Under the pieces are notes generated by a model. That model was not told the origin of the DNA, did not search any database, and was given only the letters and a program-made list of their open reading frames with translations. This document shows, in pieces, positions 26,099 through 37,700 of a DNA stretch of 52,844 nucleotides (the stretch's first letter is position 1; every line of letters begins with the position of its first letter). Both the position numbers and the translations under genes were made by a program. This stretch comes from Ilumatobacteraceae bacterium (GTDB lineage: Bacteria; Actinomycetota; Acidimicrobiia; Acidimicrobiales; Ilumatobacteraceae). Location: contig JABSQH010000023.1 in assembly GCA_013213745.1 (NCBI GenBank), positions 35,257 to 88,100 of the forward strand, read 5' to 3'.

Positions 26099-26524
26099 GT
26101 GACCGCACCGCCCGACGAGCTCGTCGCCGCGGCCCGACGGGTTCACGCCGAGGCGTACTGTCCGTACTCGGGATATCGGGTCGGTGCGGCGCTGCGCACC
26201 GACGTCGGGGTCGTCGCTGCGGCCAATGTCGAAAACGCTGCCTACCCGCTTGGCACGTGCGCCGAGGCGGGCGCGATCGCGGCGATGGTGGCACTGGGTG
26301 GGCGGCGGATCGAGGCGGTGGTCGTGATCACCGATGGCGACCGCCCCGGGGTCCCGTGTGGCGGGTGTCGGCAGCGACTCAGTGAGTTCGCCGGCGATGC
26401 TGCTGTGGTCCACTGCCTCGTTGCCGACGCTCCTGAGGTGCTCACTCGAACGGTCGGTGAGCTTCTGCCGGACGCATTCGGACCCGCTGACCTCGGTGAA
26501 CGCGAAACAGATTTGGAAATGTGA
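26099..26524 (+). CDS. cdd: Cytidine deaminase
   Basis: 141 aa. Deaminates cytidine and deoxycytidine in pyrimidine salvage. Zinc and catalytic motifs are GTCAEAGAIAAMVA (Cys plus the proton-shuttling Glu) and VPCGGCRQRLSEF (two Cys). The front YCPYSGYRVGAAL and NVENAAYPLG bind the ribose. GTG 26099 is the start. It ends only 5 bp before the HspR operator of dnaK. Confidence 0.93.
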   Translation: MTAPPDELVAAARRVHAEAYCPYSGYRVGAALRTDVGVVAAANVENAAYPLGTCAEAGAIAAMVALGGRRIEAVVVITDGDRPGVPCGGCRQRLSEFAGDAAVVHCLVADAPEVLTRTVGELLPDAFGPADLGERETDLEM

Positions 26525-26529
26525 CGTTT

Positions 26530-26550
26530 CTTGAGTCGATAAGACTCAAG
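26530..26550. promoter_or_regulatory. HAIR element (HspR operator) of the dnaK operon
   Basis: CTTGAGT-N7-ACTCAAG exactly matches the HspR-associated inverted repeat. The symmetry extends outward to 26524-26556 (ACGTTTCTTGAGT and its complement). It lies 117 bp before the dnaK start, and hspR itself is the last gene of the operon, so autoregulation of the heat-shock operon follows from known HspR biology. Confidence 0.92.
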
Positions 26551-26666
26551 AAACGTGCGTATCAAGTTGCGATCGCAGTGGTTCAGCCGTAGCGTGAACG
26601 CCATCCGATCTTCGGATGACACCGCCCCGCAACCACCCCCCGCAACAGTCCACAAAGGAGCCCCCA

Positions 26667-28523
<1,857 letters not shown>

Positions 28524-28554
28524 CGCGCCTCGCATCGAGCGAAGCGAGCGCGAC

Positions 28555-29184
28555 ATGACTCACGACGACACCATCGGCGCAGCCGACGACGGCACCGAGC
28601 GAGCCAGCGAGATCGACGACATCACGTCGTCGATGCCGCGGCCCGCACCCGGTGCCGCGCCGGCCCCGCGCCGAGTACCCGGCGGCACCGGCGACGGCGA
28701 CATCGCCGACATCGACGACATCGACGAACTTGTCGGCGGCGGCGCTTCGGCGCCGGACTTCTCCGACGTCGACGTCGAGGCGCTCCTCGGTGAACGCGAG
28801 GAGTACCGGGCGATGGCGCAACGAGTGCAGGCCGACTTCGACAACTACCGACGACGGATGCAAACGCAGTCGCAGGCCGATGCCGACCGGGCGACGGGGC
28901 GGCTGGCCGAGGCGTTGCTGCCCGTGCTCGACGCCGCAGAAGCCGCGTACCTTCGTCACCCCGACGAGGTCGGTCCGTTGCTCAACCAGATGCTGGTCGA
29001 GCTGAAGAAGCAGGGCCTCGAACTCGTCAATCTCGACGGTGCGCCGTTCGACCCCGAGGTCGCCGAGGCCGTTGCCCACGAGCCCGCTGGCGGTGGAGAA
29101 CCCGTCGTCGCCGAGGTGCTGCGCAGCGGCTACCTGTGGAAGGGCAAGGTGCTCCGTGCGGCGATGGTGAAGACGACGGATTGA
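28555..29184 (+). CDS. grpE: Nucleotide exchange factor GrpE
   Basis: 209 aa. Releases ADP from DnaK. A poorly conserved, acidic, Pro-rich N-terminus (about 75 residues) leads into the coiled-coil and four-helix region (EEYRAMAQRVQADFDNYRRRM) and the C-terminal beta-wing (VNLDGAPFDPEVAEAVAHEP and VVAEVLRSGYLWKGKVLRAAMVKT). ATG 28555 is chosen, 31 nt after the dnaK stop. Confidence 0.94.
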   Translation: MTHDDTIGAADDGTERASEIDDITSSMPRPAPGAAPAPRRVPGGTGDGDIADIDDIDELVGGGASAPDFSDVDVEALLGEREEYRAMAQRVQADFDNYRRRMQTQSQADADRATGRLAEALLPVLDAAEAAYLRHPDEVGPLLNQMLVELKKQGLELVNLDGAPFDPEVAEAVAHEPAGGGEPVVAEVLRSGYLWKGKVLRAAMVKTTD

Positions 29185-29274
29185 GCACGCAGCCCGGCGT
29201 GCCGCTGGCGATGATGACAGTGGCCGAGCGGGACCAGAACGCAGGGCAGCACACACCCGAGGAGGTGACCAACG

Positions 29275-30414
29275 ATGGCTCCACAACGAGAGTGGTTCGA
29301 GACCGACTACTACAAGGTCCTGGGTGTCGACGACGACGCCTCGGCCAAGGAGATCACCAAGGCGTACCGCAAGCTCGCCCGTGATCTGCACCCCGACAAG
29401 AATCCCGGCGACGAAGCCGCTGAGGAGCGTTTCAAGCAGGTCTCCGCTGCGTACGACGTGCTGGGTGACGAGGAGAAGAAGACCGAGTACGACGAGGTCC
29501 GCCACATGGGGCCCGTCGGCGGAATGGGTGCCGCGCCCGGGGGCGGCCAGGGTGGCTTCGGATTCAACGTTGGCGACGAGGGCGGTCTCGGCGATCTCTT
29601 CGGCAACCTGTTCGGTCGTGGTGGTCGGGGCGGACCGGCCCCCGGTGGTCAGGGTGGGCCGGCGGGCGTGGGACCGCGGCGCGGCGACGACATCACCGCG
29701 CAGTTGACGATCGACTTCGACGACGCCGTCAAGGGCATCACCACCACGCTCTACCTCACGACCGACGCCCAGTGCTCGACCTGCAACGGATCAGGCGCGC
29801 GCCCGGGCACCAGCCCAACGTTGTGTTCGAACTGCGGCGGTCGTGGCGTTGTCGACGACAACCAGGGTTTGTTCTCGTTCTCGTCGCCATGTCGCGTGTG
29901 CCAAGGCCAGGGCGTGCGCATCGAGGATCCGTGCCCCACGTGCCATGGTGCCGGCACCGAGAAGCGCCAGCGCGAGGTCAAGACGCGTATCCCGTCTGGC
30001 GTCAAGGATGGCCAGACAGTCCGCCTCAAGGGCCGTGGGGGTCCGGGGCGCAACGGTGGACCGGCCGGCGATCTGTTGGTCGAGTTGAAGGTGATGCCGC
30101 ACGACCTGTTCGGTCGGCAGGGCAACAACCTCACCGTTGCCGTGCCGGTGACCTTCGCCGAGGCGGCGCTCGGTGGCGAGATCGACGTGCCCACGCTCGA
30201 TGGCTCGCGGGTCACGTTGCGGCTGAAGCCGGGCACCCCGACGGGGAGCCGTCATCGCGTCAAGGGTCGCGGGATCCAGACCACGTCGTCCACCGGCGAT
30301 TTGATCGTGACGGTCAACGTGGCGGTACCCACCGAGCTGAACGACGAGCAACGGGCTGCACTGGAGCAGCTGGCCGAGGCAACTACCGTGAATCCGAGGG
30401 CATCGCTGGCATGA
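29275..30414 (+). CDS. dnaJ: Chaperone DnaJ
   Basis: 379 aa type I J-protein. J domain with HPD (DLHPDKNPGD) at residues about 10-75, a Gly/Phe-rich linker (GGMGAAPGGGQGG and GRGGRGGPAPGG), four zinc-finger repeats (CSTCNGSG, CSNCGGRG, CRVCQGQG, CPTCHGAG), and C-terminal substrate domains. A strong GAGGAGG lies 9 nt before ATG 29275. Its stop overlaps hspR (ATGA). Confidence 0.95.
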   Translation: MAPQREWFETDYYKVLGVDDDASAKEITKAYRKLARDLHPDKNPGDEAAEERFKQVSAAYDVLGDEEKKTEYDEVRHMGPVGGMGAAPGGGQGGFGFNVGDEGGLGDLFGNLFGRGGRGGPAPGGQGGPAGVGPRRGDDITAQLTIDFDDAVKGITTTLYLTTDAQCSTCNGSGARPGTSPTLCSNCGGRGVVDDNQGLFSFSSPCRVCQGQGVRIEDPCPTCHGAGTEKRQREVKTRIPSGVKDGQTVRLKGRGGPGRNGGPAGDLLVELKVMPHDLFGRQGNNLTVAVPVTFAEAALGGEIDVPTLDGSRVTLRLKPGTPTGSRHRVKGRGIQTTSSTGDLIVTVNVAVPTELNDEQRAALEQLAEATTVNPRASLA

Positions 30415-30821
30415 GTAGAGATCGCACCAATATCGAGCGTTCGGCAACGCACGCTGTGTACGTGATCTCCGTGGCCGCCGAGCTGGCTGGGATGCATCCG
30501 CAGACGTTGCGCATCTATGAGCGGCGCGGTCTGGTCAGCCCGGCCCGGACGCAAGGTGGCAATCGGCGCTACTCAGACGCCGACATTGCTTTGTTGCGCC
30601 GCATCTCCCAGCTCACCGACGAGGGGATGAACCTCGAAGGAATTCGCCGGGTGATGCAGCTCGAAGTGGAGAACACGGCGCTGCGCGACGAGTTGGCCGA
30701 GGCCCGGCGAGTCGCCGAAGATGCCCTCGCCGCTGCCGAGGGCCGAGGCGGTGACTTGGTGCCGCTGCGACAAGCGGTCGCTGTGTTCGGTGAGCGCCCC
30801 TCGATCTTCGATCGCGACTGA
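30411..30821 (+). CDS. hspR: Heat-shock repressor HspR (MerR family)
   Basis: 136 aa. YVISVAAELAGMHPQTLRIYERRGLVSPARTQGGNRRYSDADIALL is the MerR-type winged helix; a coiled-coil (VENTALRDELAEARRVAEDALAAAE) follows. It binds HAIR sites, with DnaK as co-repressor in known systems. The ATG overlaps the dnaJ stop by 4 nt. The HAIR element at 26530-26550 is the evident target, closing an autoregulatory loop. Confidence 0.93.
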   Translation: MSRDRTNIERSATHAVYVISVAAELAGMHPQTLRIYERRGLVSPARTQGGNRRYSDADIALLRRISQLTDEGMNLEGIRRVMQLEVENTALRDELAEARRVAEDALAAAEGRGGDLVPLRQAVAVFGERPSIFDRD

Positions 30822-30854
30822 CCGCCAGAACTTCATCGGCGGAAGACGTCGATC

Positions 30855-31838
30855 TCACCGCCGTCTCCGCAGCAGTCGGCGGCGACGAGTCGGTCTCGAC
30901 AGCTCCCCGGTCGTCGGATCGGTTGATGCAGGGACCCGCTCGATCGCCCATGGACGGCGGACCTCGATCATGGTGTCGTGCGGGCTCGCTGCGTTGACGG
31001 TATCGACCGGGCGCAGCGGGCCGCTCAACCCGGCGGCGCCGATCGCGGCGCCGAGTGCAACACATTGGCGACGCGCTGCGCGCACGTCGGCGTCGGGATA
31101 GTCGGGATACGGCGAGTCGCCGACGCGGATCGCGATCGGACCGCCCACCTCGGCGATGCCGAGGTGGGTGAGCTCGGCGGCGAGCAGCGGTGGTTCGAGC
31201 AACTCGTCGAACCAGGTTGGCGAGACCACATCACGGCGTTGGGCCAGTTCGGGCGCAGTGATCCCCACGCCGTCGACCGATGCTGCGGCGATCGGTCCGT
31301 CGCCCCCGTGCACGACGGCGAACGCCTCGGCCGGTGCGGCAACGCGCATGCTGCGCGTGACGTCAGCTGGCGCGGTGCGCGTCATCGCCATCGGACTGGG
31401 CTCGACGGCAACGTCGGCGAACCCGGCCAGCTCCCCGAGCTGTTCGAGATGCCGGACGCGTGCGTCGTCCCAACCGATCACCATCAACCAGCGACGGGGG
31501 CCATCGTCGACGATCATCGTCGAACCGATCCCGTCCTGTTCGGAAAGGCCGTGGCGAACGGTGTTCAACTCCACGCCGGTCAGGCCGGTGACGTCGCGTC
31601 GCTGCAGCGTTGCCCCCGGCGAGAACGTCGCCAGTCTGGTCGGCTCGTGACCTGCATCGAGTTCGGCGTGGGCGATAACGAGGGCATCGACGAGCGACCG
31701 ATCGGTCGACGGCGCGCCGATGCCGATTTCGACGGCCGCCGTCAGCGTGCCGCCAGCGAGTCGTACACCGCGCACGGTGGCCGACGTGACCTCGAGTCCG
31801 ATTCCGTCACCGCGCCGGGTCGCAGCTGCGTCAGTCAC
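30855..31838 (-). CDS. Hypothetical protein coupled to the EccC/FtsK-like gene
   Basis: 327 aa, family not recognised. The start GLEVTSATVRGVRLAGGTLTAAVEIG resembles the first hairpin of actin/Hsp70/PilM-like folds, and ALGAAIGAAGLSGP near residue 275 resembles the end of such folds, but phosphate loops are not evident; I offer this only as a hint. The C-terminus is strongly basic (RPTRRRRLLRRRR). GTG 31838 overlaps the stop of the upstream EccC-like gene by 8 nt, so the two are almost surely co-expressed. No signal peptide or membrane helix is seen. Confidence 0.6.
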   Translation of the reverse strand: MTDAAATRRGDGIGLEVTSATVRGVRLAGGTLTAAVEIGIGAPSTDRSLVDALVIAHAELDAGHEPTRLATFSPGATLQRRDVTGLTGVELNTVRHGLSEQDGIGSTMIVDDGPRRWLMVIGWDDARVRHLEQLGELAGFADVAVEPSPMAMTRTAPADVTRSMRVAAPAEAFAVVHGGDGPIAAASVDGVGITAPELAQRRDVVSPTWFDELLEPPLLAAELTHLGIAEVGGPIAIRVGDSPYPDYPDADVRAARRQCVALGAAIGAAGLSGPLRPVDTVNAASPHDTMIEVRRPWAIERVPASTDPTTGELSRPTRRRRLLRRRR

Positions 31839-34566
31839 GTCGATCTCCTTGCTGATCGAGTGCTTGATCGCGCCCGACCGCAGTGCCTCCGCTGGTCGCG
31901 ATCACGCCGATCGTCGCGTCGGGGAGCAGCCAACACTGCCCGCTCGATGCGGCGACATCCTCGGGGACCCCGAGCCGGAACGCCTCGTCGGGATCGGCGA
32001 GCTGGCCGATCCCACGACGATCGGCGTCGTGCAAGGGACCGGCGTCGGCAATCGTCGGGACGGTGGCGACGACCCCGGCGCCGCCTCGTCGAACCAGGCG
32101 CAAGGCGTCGTCGAAACGCACCGCATCGTGTGCCCCGAGCACCGCGCGGACAGTTGCGAGATCGTCGATGAGGATCAATGGCTGCTCGTGCGACGCAAAA
32201 TCGTGCGACAACAGTGCATCGACGACGCCGCGCATCGCTAGAGCGTCGGATGGATCGGCAACGAGCCGGCAGTGCTCGAGGCGTTCCACCGCCCGGCGCG
32301 TGCTCTGCGTGGCCAGCGCGGCGATGACGGGGGTCTCGGCGGCGGCGAGCCGTTCCCCGACGCCGTCGATCAGCGTGCGGAAGACCTCTCGTACTCCAGA
32401 ACGCATCGAGCCGACGAGGAGGAGTGTCTGCCCGGGCTGCCACCACCAGACGTCTGGAGTGTTGAGGTCCGGGCGGTCGCGCCATCCGATGGGCACCCCG
32501 TCGCCCGGATGGTCGCTGCGCAAGGTGGCTGCGTCGGCGGAGCGGGGGACCGACGGGGGCGCGAGTTGCGGCACCATGCGGTCAGACGGCACGGCGTCGC
32601 GCAACATCTGTGCGGCACGTGCCATGTCGGGTGGTGCGGTGGCGGAGCGATCGATGCGCCGTTGCAGCCGTCGTTCGAGCGCGGTGAAGGGCCGGGCGAC
32701 GACGAATGGCAGAGCGAGTCCGCACCCCGACGTCTGGCGCGGCGTGTGCGGGGTGAACCACAGTGCTGGTGCGTCGTTGTCGATGACGGTTGCGCTGCGG
32801 ACGCCCGCTCGCTCGAACACTGCCAGGCGCGTCCCTGCTGCGCCCGCGAGCGATCGATCAGCCAGCTTGGGCACGCCGTTGACGCGTTCGCGAACCGACA
32901 ACAGCATGAGGCGTTCGTGGCCCTCGGCGAGCGTTGCCAGCTCGGCGATCTCTGCGGCGCGTGTGCCGTCGCTGGAATCGGCGACAACGAGGATGACCCG
33001 CGCCGGACGCATGGGGGCTCGTAACAAGGCCTCGAGACGTTGTCGGAAACGACGGTCGATGTGGCTCGGCTCGACGGTGTCGAGCACGAGGTTGGGAATG
33101 TCCGCCACCCCGGGAATGGCGCTCTGACCTGGACCCGTAGCATCGATGACCCACAGTTCCTCGGGTGGTTGGGACAAGCACAGCGACAACACGATCGTTG
33201 TCGCCAGATCGGCGGCCAGCGCGAGCCGCGGCGCAACGATGTCGAGGTTGTGGCCGTCGGTGACGTCGATCGTCAGCGGATCGTTGCCGTGGCGTCCGAT
33301 CGCAACGGTCCAGCCAGTCGGCGGGCGCGCGTCGAGAAGTTCGATGAGGTCGGGCGGATCGATTGGCGGCGTGTCCGGGATGTCCGTGCCAGCTGCGACC
33401 GATCGGGCCAGCGACCCTGCGACGGTGGAGTCCAACAGTCTGGGGAGAAACGGCCGGACGGTGCCGTCGCCGTCGACGATGTCGCCGGGCCGGTCGTCGA
33501 GGACCGTCAACGTCACGGCGGTTGCGGCGGGAGCATCGTCGCTGTGTGGTGTGATCACCGCCAGCACGACATCGACGGGCGGATCGATCACGGTGGTTCG
33601 CAAGACGCCGTCTCCGCGCCGCCACGTGGTCGGTGCGTCGATGACCAGGAAGGTCGTTTCGGTTGCGGAGCGCTCGTTCCGACCACCGATCCAGTTCGTG
33701 ACGGCCGCGTCGCCGACGAGCACCTCAACGGTCGGACCGAGCCGTGCGTGTGGGAGCCACTTGACCCACTCCCATCGCGCTGCGTCGTCGTCGGTCGTCA
33801 CGACGACGATCGATGTCGTGCGCGGGTCGCTGGCCGCGGCCACCGCGAGACACGCACTGCACAGGGCATCGATCGTCAGTTCTCGTGGACCGGCGATCGC
33901 GATGCCGCCGGTGGGGTCGATCGTCTGGAGTGCGCCGGTGGTGTCGATGCCGACGCCGATCCCGTCACCGATGCCGGCGCTCTGGTCCGTCTGATGAACC
34001 GTTCGTGTCGGGCGTGACGAGTGGGTGTCCAACCGGAAGCCGCGTCCACCGATGACGAGATGTCCGGCTGCTGGGTCGTCGTCGCGGTGATACGGCCACG
34101 GTGTTGGCCCGTCGATGTCGTGACCGCCGAGCAGTGGGGTCGTCGTGCCGTCGCCCGGTCGGACGGTGACGTTGCGCTGCGTATCGGCGTCGACGATCAC
34201 CGCTGCGGTCTCGACAGGCGCGTGCGCGAGTTCCGCCGCGTTGACCCGACGGCCGGGTCCCAGTCGATAAGTGCCGGGTTCGAGCGCAACCGTGCGTGTG
34301 GTGCCGGGTCCGGCTGTTGCCGTGAGCACCACGCCGTCCCGATCACTGATCGCCTGTCGGGGGTCGGTGTCGACCACAGAGCCACGACGGACAACGTCGC
34401 GCACTGGCCGGCTGGCCTCGATCGCACGATCGTCGACGCTGACCACACGGGGGATGGCCTGACCCGTGACGTCGGCGACGACGTCACCCAGGGTCACGTC
34501 GCTCGGTGCACCGGGGTCGAGACGGACGTCGGCGTCACCGTGTGGGGTGCGCACGACGAACTCCAT
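31831..34566 (-). CDS. EccC/FtsK-SpoIIIE-like protein with degenerate P-loops
   Basis: 911 aa with the domain order of type VII secretion EccC-related proteins: a ubiquitin-like N-terminus (1-70), an FHA-like beta region (about 90-185, LEPGTYRLGPGRRV), a segment with the hallmark WEWVKWLPHARL (about 265-276), then two FtsK-like modules (about 415-600 and 690-890). In both modules the Walker A is lost: IVAPRLALAADL at about 443-454, and VGSMRSGVRE at about 718-727, where the Lys-Ser/Thr pair is missing. Walker B-like strands remain (LWVIDATG; LILIDD). No membrane helix is seen. It is divergent from the giant Ig-repeat gene, suggesting a role in its export or assembly, but ATP hydrolysis looks unlikely. 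Confidence 0.75.
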   Translation of the reverse strand: MEFVVRTPHGDADVRLDPGAPSDVTLGDVVADVTGQAIPRVVSVDDRAIEASRPVRDVVRRGSVVDTDPRQAISDRDGVVLTATAGPGTTRTVALEPGTYRLGPGRRVNAAELAHAPVETAAVIVDADTQRNVTVRPGDGTTTPLLGGHDIDGPTPWPYHRDDDPAAGHLVIGGRGFRLDTHSSRPTRTVHQTDQSAGIGDGIGVGIDTTGALQTIDPTGGIAIAGPRELTIDALCSACLAVAAASDPRTTSIVVVTTDDDAARWEWVKWLPHARLGPTVEVLVGDAAVTNWIGGRNERSATETTFLVIDAPTTWRRGDGVLRTTVIDPPVDVVLAVITPHSDDAPAATAVTLTVLDDRPGDIVDGDGTVRPFLPRLLDSTVAGSLARSVAAGTDIPDTPPIDPPDLIELLDARPPTGWTVAIGRHGNDPLTIDVTDGHNLDIVAPRLALAADLATTIVLSLCLSQPPEELWVIDATGPGQSAIPGVADIPNLVLDTVEPSHIDRRFRQRLEALLRAPMRPARVILVVADSSDGTRAAEIAELATLAEGHERLMLLSVRERVNGVPKLADRSLAGAAGTRLAVFERAGVRSATVIDNDAPALWFTPHTPRQTSGCGLALPFVVARPFTALERRLQRRIDRSATAPPDMARAAQMLRDAVPSDRMVPQLAPPSVPRSADAATLRSDHPGDGVPIGWRDRPDLNTPDVWWWQPGQTLLLVGSMRSGVREVFRTLIDGVGERLAAAETPVIAALATQSTRRAVERLEHCRLVADPSDALAMRGVVDALLSHDFASHEQPLILIDDLATVRAVLGAHDAVRFDDALRLVRRGGAGVVATVPTIADAGPLHDADRRGIGQLADPDEAFRLGVPEDVAASSGQCWLLPDATIGVIATSGGTAVGRDQALDQQGDRRD

Positions 34567-34608
34567 CGAAGCGCATCGTAGGGGCTCGGCAACGTACGGA
34601 TTTCGTGC

Positions 34609-34636
34609 TCAAGTTGGTGCCGGTTTCTGCCGATAA
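34609..34636 (+). promoter_or_regulatory. Sigma-28/WhiG-type promoter of the giant surface-protein gene
   Basis: TCAAGTTG (34609-34616), 12 bp, then GCCGATAA (34629-34636). The -10 is identical to the FliA/WhiG consensus and the -35 is close to TCAAGTTT/TAAAGTTT. The start ATG at 34718 would have a leader of about 75 nt. No flagellar genes are in the window. Confidence 0.6.
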
Positions 34637-34717
34637 CCGCCGCGTGGGTGTCCGCCGACCGACCAGCTGCTGCGCCAGGATCCTTGCCTCGTCGCGAGCC
34701 GTAGCCTGGCCGGCTCG

Positions 34718-37700
34718 ATGACGCCGAACACCGTGTCGTGGCGCCACGTCGTGGCGGCGCTCTTGGCAGTGGTGGCTGCCCTCGGCGCCGTCGTCGTGAT
34801 CGTCCGCAGCGACGGGATGGAGTCGGTCGATGCCGCCACGGCTCGTGCCACACGCTGGTTCGTGCACCAGCCGACCGGACGGGTCGTGCTCATCGACGGG
34901 TACGGCGGTCGTCCCTTGGCGAGCCTCGACACCGAGGCATCTGGTGAACCATTAACGATCGCCCAAGGTGCCGCTGGTGCGTTCGTGATCAACGACGCGA
35001 CCGCAGAGACCCGAGCCATCGATCCGGTCGAGCTGCGACTCGGCTCCCCGCTGAGCCTGCCGACTCTCGGCCGTGGTGATTCGCTCTCCGGGGTTGGTCA
35101 AGTTGGCCTCGTCGTGGTCGACCCGTTGAGCGACACCGGCTCAGTCGTACCGGCCGACGGAGAAACGATCGGCTTCGACGTCGTCGCCGGAGCGGCGGCG
35201 GTCGTCGCTCCCGATGGTGGCGTGTGGTCGGTGGTCGACGGCGGTCTGCGACGGACCACATCGACCTCGACCGAGCGGTACGACGCATCGATCGTCGATG
35301 GCGAACTCTCGCTCCTCGGCAACGTCCCGGTGTTGCTCGATCGCGACGCTCGGCGCGTCCTCGTCGGTGTGGACGGAGCGTGGCAACAGTTGCCAACCGA
35401 TGCCGATCCGAGTGAGCTCGTGCTGCAGCAACCCGGGCCGCCAGGACGTTGCGCATGGGTTGCCAGCGGTGACGAACTCTGGTGCGTTTCCGCTCGTGGT
35501 ATCGACGAGACGTCCACCGTTGCCGGTCTCGGAGCGGGGGGCGGCGACACGCTGGCGATCGCCGGCGACGCGGCCGCGCTCGTGGAGCGCGGTCCGACCG
35601 CTGTGGTCCGGTTCGACTGGCGGAGCGGCGACATCCTGGATGATGTCGCTGTCACCGTGCGCAGCGACGCCAACCTGTCGGTCGCCTCGACCGTCGACCT
35701 CGTGTGGGTCGACGACGTTGCCGGCGACTTCGTCTGGGCGGTTAATCCGTGGGGTATCGAGGCGGTCGACAAGAACGCCACCGGCATCCTCGTCCTCGGT
35801 GACGACGGCGATGTCGTCGACGAAGGTGAGTCCAATCGTGGGTCCGGTGGGGAAGCGGACGAGTCGTCGGCCGTCGAGCCCGAGGAGCGCGAGCCAGACG
35901 ACAACGGCGTCGACGATCCTCCAGTAGCGATGCCCGACGCCGTCACGGCGCGTACGGGCGCCAATGTGGCCATCTCGGTGACCGCCAACGACTATGACCC
36001 CGACGGCGAGGCGATCGTGGTGTCGCAGGTCGGTCGCGCCGCACATGGGACCGTCGAGATCGGCACCGCCTCGACCGTGGTGTACACGCCAGAGGACGGC
36101 TACGTCGGGCTCGACGAGTTCACATACACGATCGTTGACGGCAACGGCAGCAGCGCCAACGCCGCGGTCGTCGTCGAGCTGCTGCCCGTCGATGCGACCA
36201 ACGGTTCACCGGTGGGTATCGCCGACGAAGCCGACACCGGACCCGGTGTGGCGGTCGTCGTCGACATCTTGCGCAACGACGTCGATCCCGAGCGCGACTC
36301 GTTGAGCATCGGATCGTTTGCCCCGCCGGACGGTGTCGGGGCGTCGGCCATCGGAGAAGTCACCGAAACCGTTGGCCCGTCGGGTCTCCCGGCATTGCGT
36401 TTCGCCCCATCGCCGGGATTCGAGGGGACCGCGCGTTTCACATACCGCCCGCTCGACGCGCTCGACGCGCTGGGTGACGACGTCGAGGTCACCGTCGAGG
36501 TCGCCAGCAGTGCCGACGCCAACCGCCCGCCGACGGCGCAGCCCGACGCGCTGCGTGCCAGACGAGGCGTGCGGACCGTGATGCCCGTGCTCGTCAACGA
36601 CATCGACCCCGACGGTGATCGGCTCGAGCTCGACGTGGTCACGCCGCTTCCGGACGGGCTTGTCGTCGAGGTCGAGGGTCAGCAGCTCGCGGTGACCGCC
36701 GGTCCTGGCGCAGCTGAGCTGGTGCCGTTCGAGTACGTGATCTCCGATGGCTTCGATCACACGGCGCGTGGCGCCGTGCTGGTGGGAGTGATCGACGACA
36801 TCGAGCCGAACCGCCCGCCCGTTGTCACCGCCGACACCGCCAAGGCGGTCGTCGGCGAGTCGGTGGTTCTCGACGTTCTGGTCAACGACGTCGATCCCGA
36901 CGGAGATCCGCTGGTGATCGTCGAGGCGACGTCACCCGACGACGAACGCGATCGTGTCGACGTGCTCGGTACCGACCGTCTCCAGTTCACTCCGGCCGCA
37001 CTTGACGACGACGACGAGGAGCTCAACGCACGGTTCTCGTACACGGTGAGCGATGGCAACGGTCACGAGGTGACCGGGGACGTGACGGTGACCGTGCTCC
37101 CGGAGGCGCTTGCTGCGCCGCCCTTCGCTCGCGACGACTCGACGTTCACCTTCGTCGACACGCCGGTCACGATCGACGTGCTCCGCAACGACGGTGACCC
37201 GAGCGGCAGCCGGCCGACCCTCGTCGGCCGACCCGGCTGTCCAGCCGGGGGCGTCGCCGTTGTCACCGTCGACAACCAGGTCCGGTTCGACCCGCCCGCC
37301 GGGCGCTCGGGGGCGTTCCGTTGCACCTACGAGGTGACGAATGCCCGCGGCCTCCGCGCCAGCGCATCGATTGTGATCTCGGTGCGTGAACCGCAGTTGG
37401 TGAACGAGCCACCGAATGCCGTCAGCGACCGGCTGACCGTCGAACAGGAGACGACGGCATCGATCGACGTCACGAGCAACGACACCGACCCCGACGGCGA
37501 CGATGCCGCACTGACCGTGGTGTCGTCGACGGCGCCATCGCTCGGTGTTGCGGTGCGCAACGGCAACACGATCACGTTCACCGCAGGCCTCGAGCTGGGT
37601 CCGGCGCTCATCAACTACCAGGTGCGCGACGCCGAGGGTGCGATCAGCCTGGGGCGCTTGTCGGTGATCGTGGTCGAGCCGGTCAACGAGGCGCCGATCG

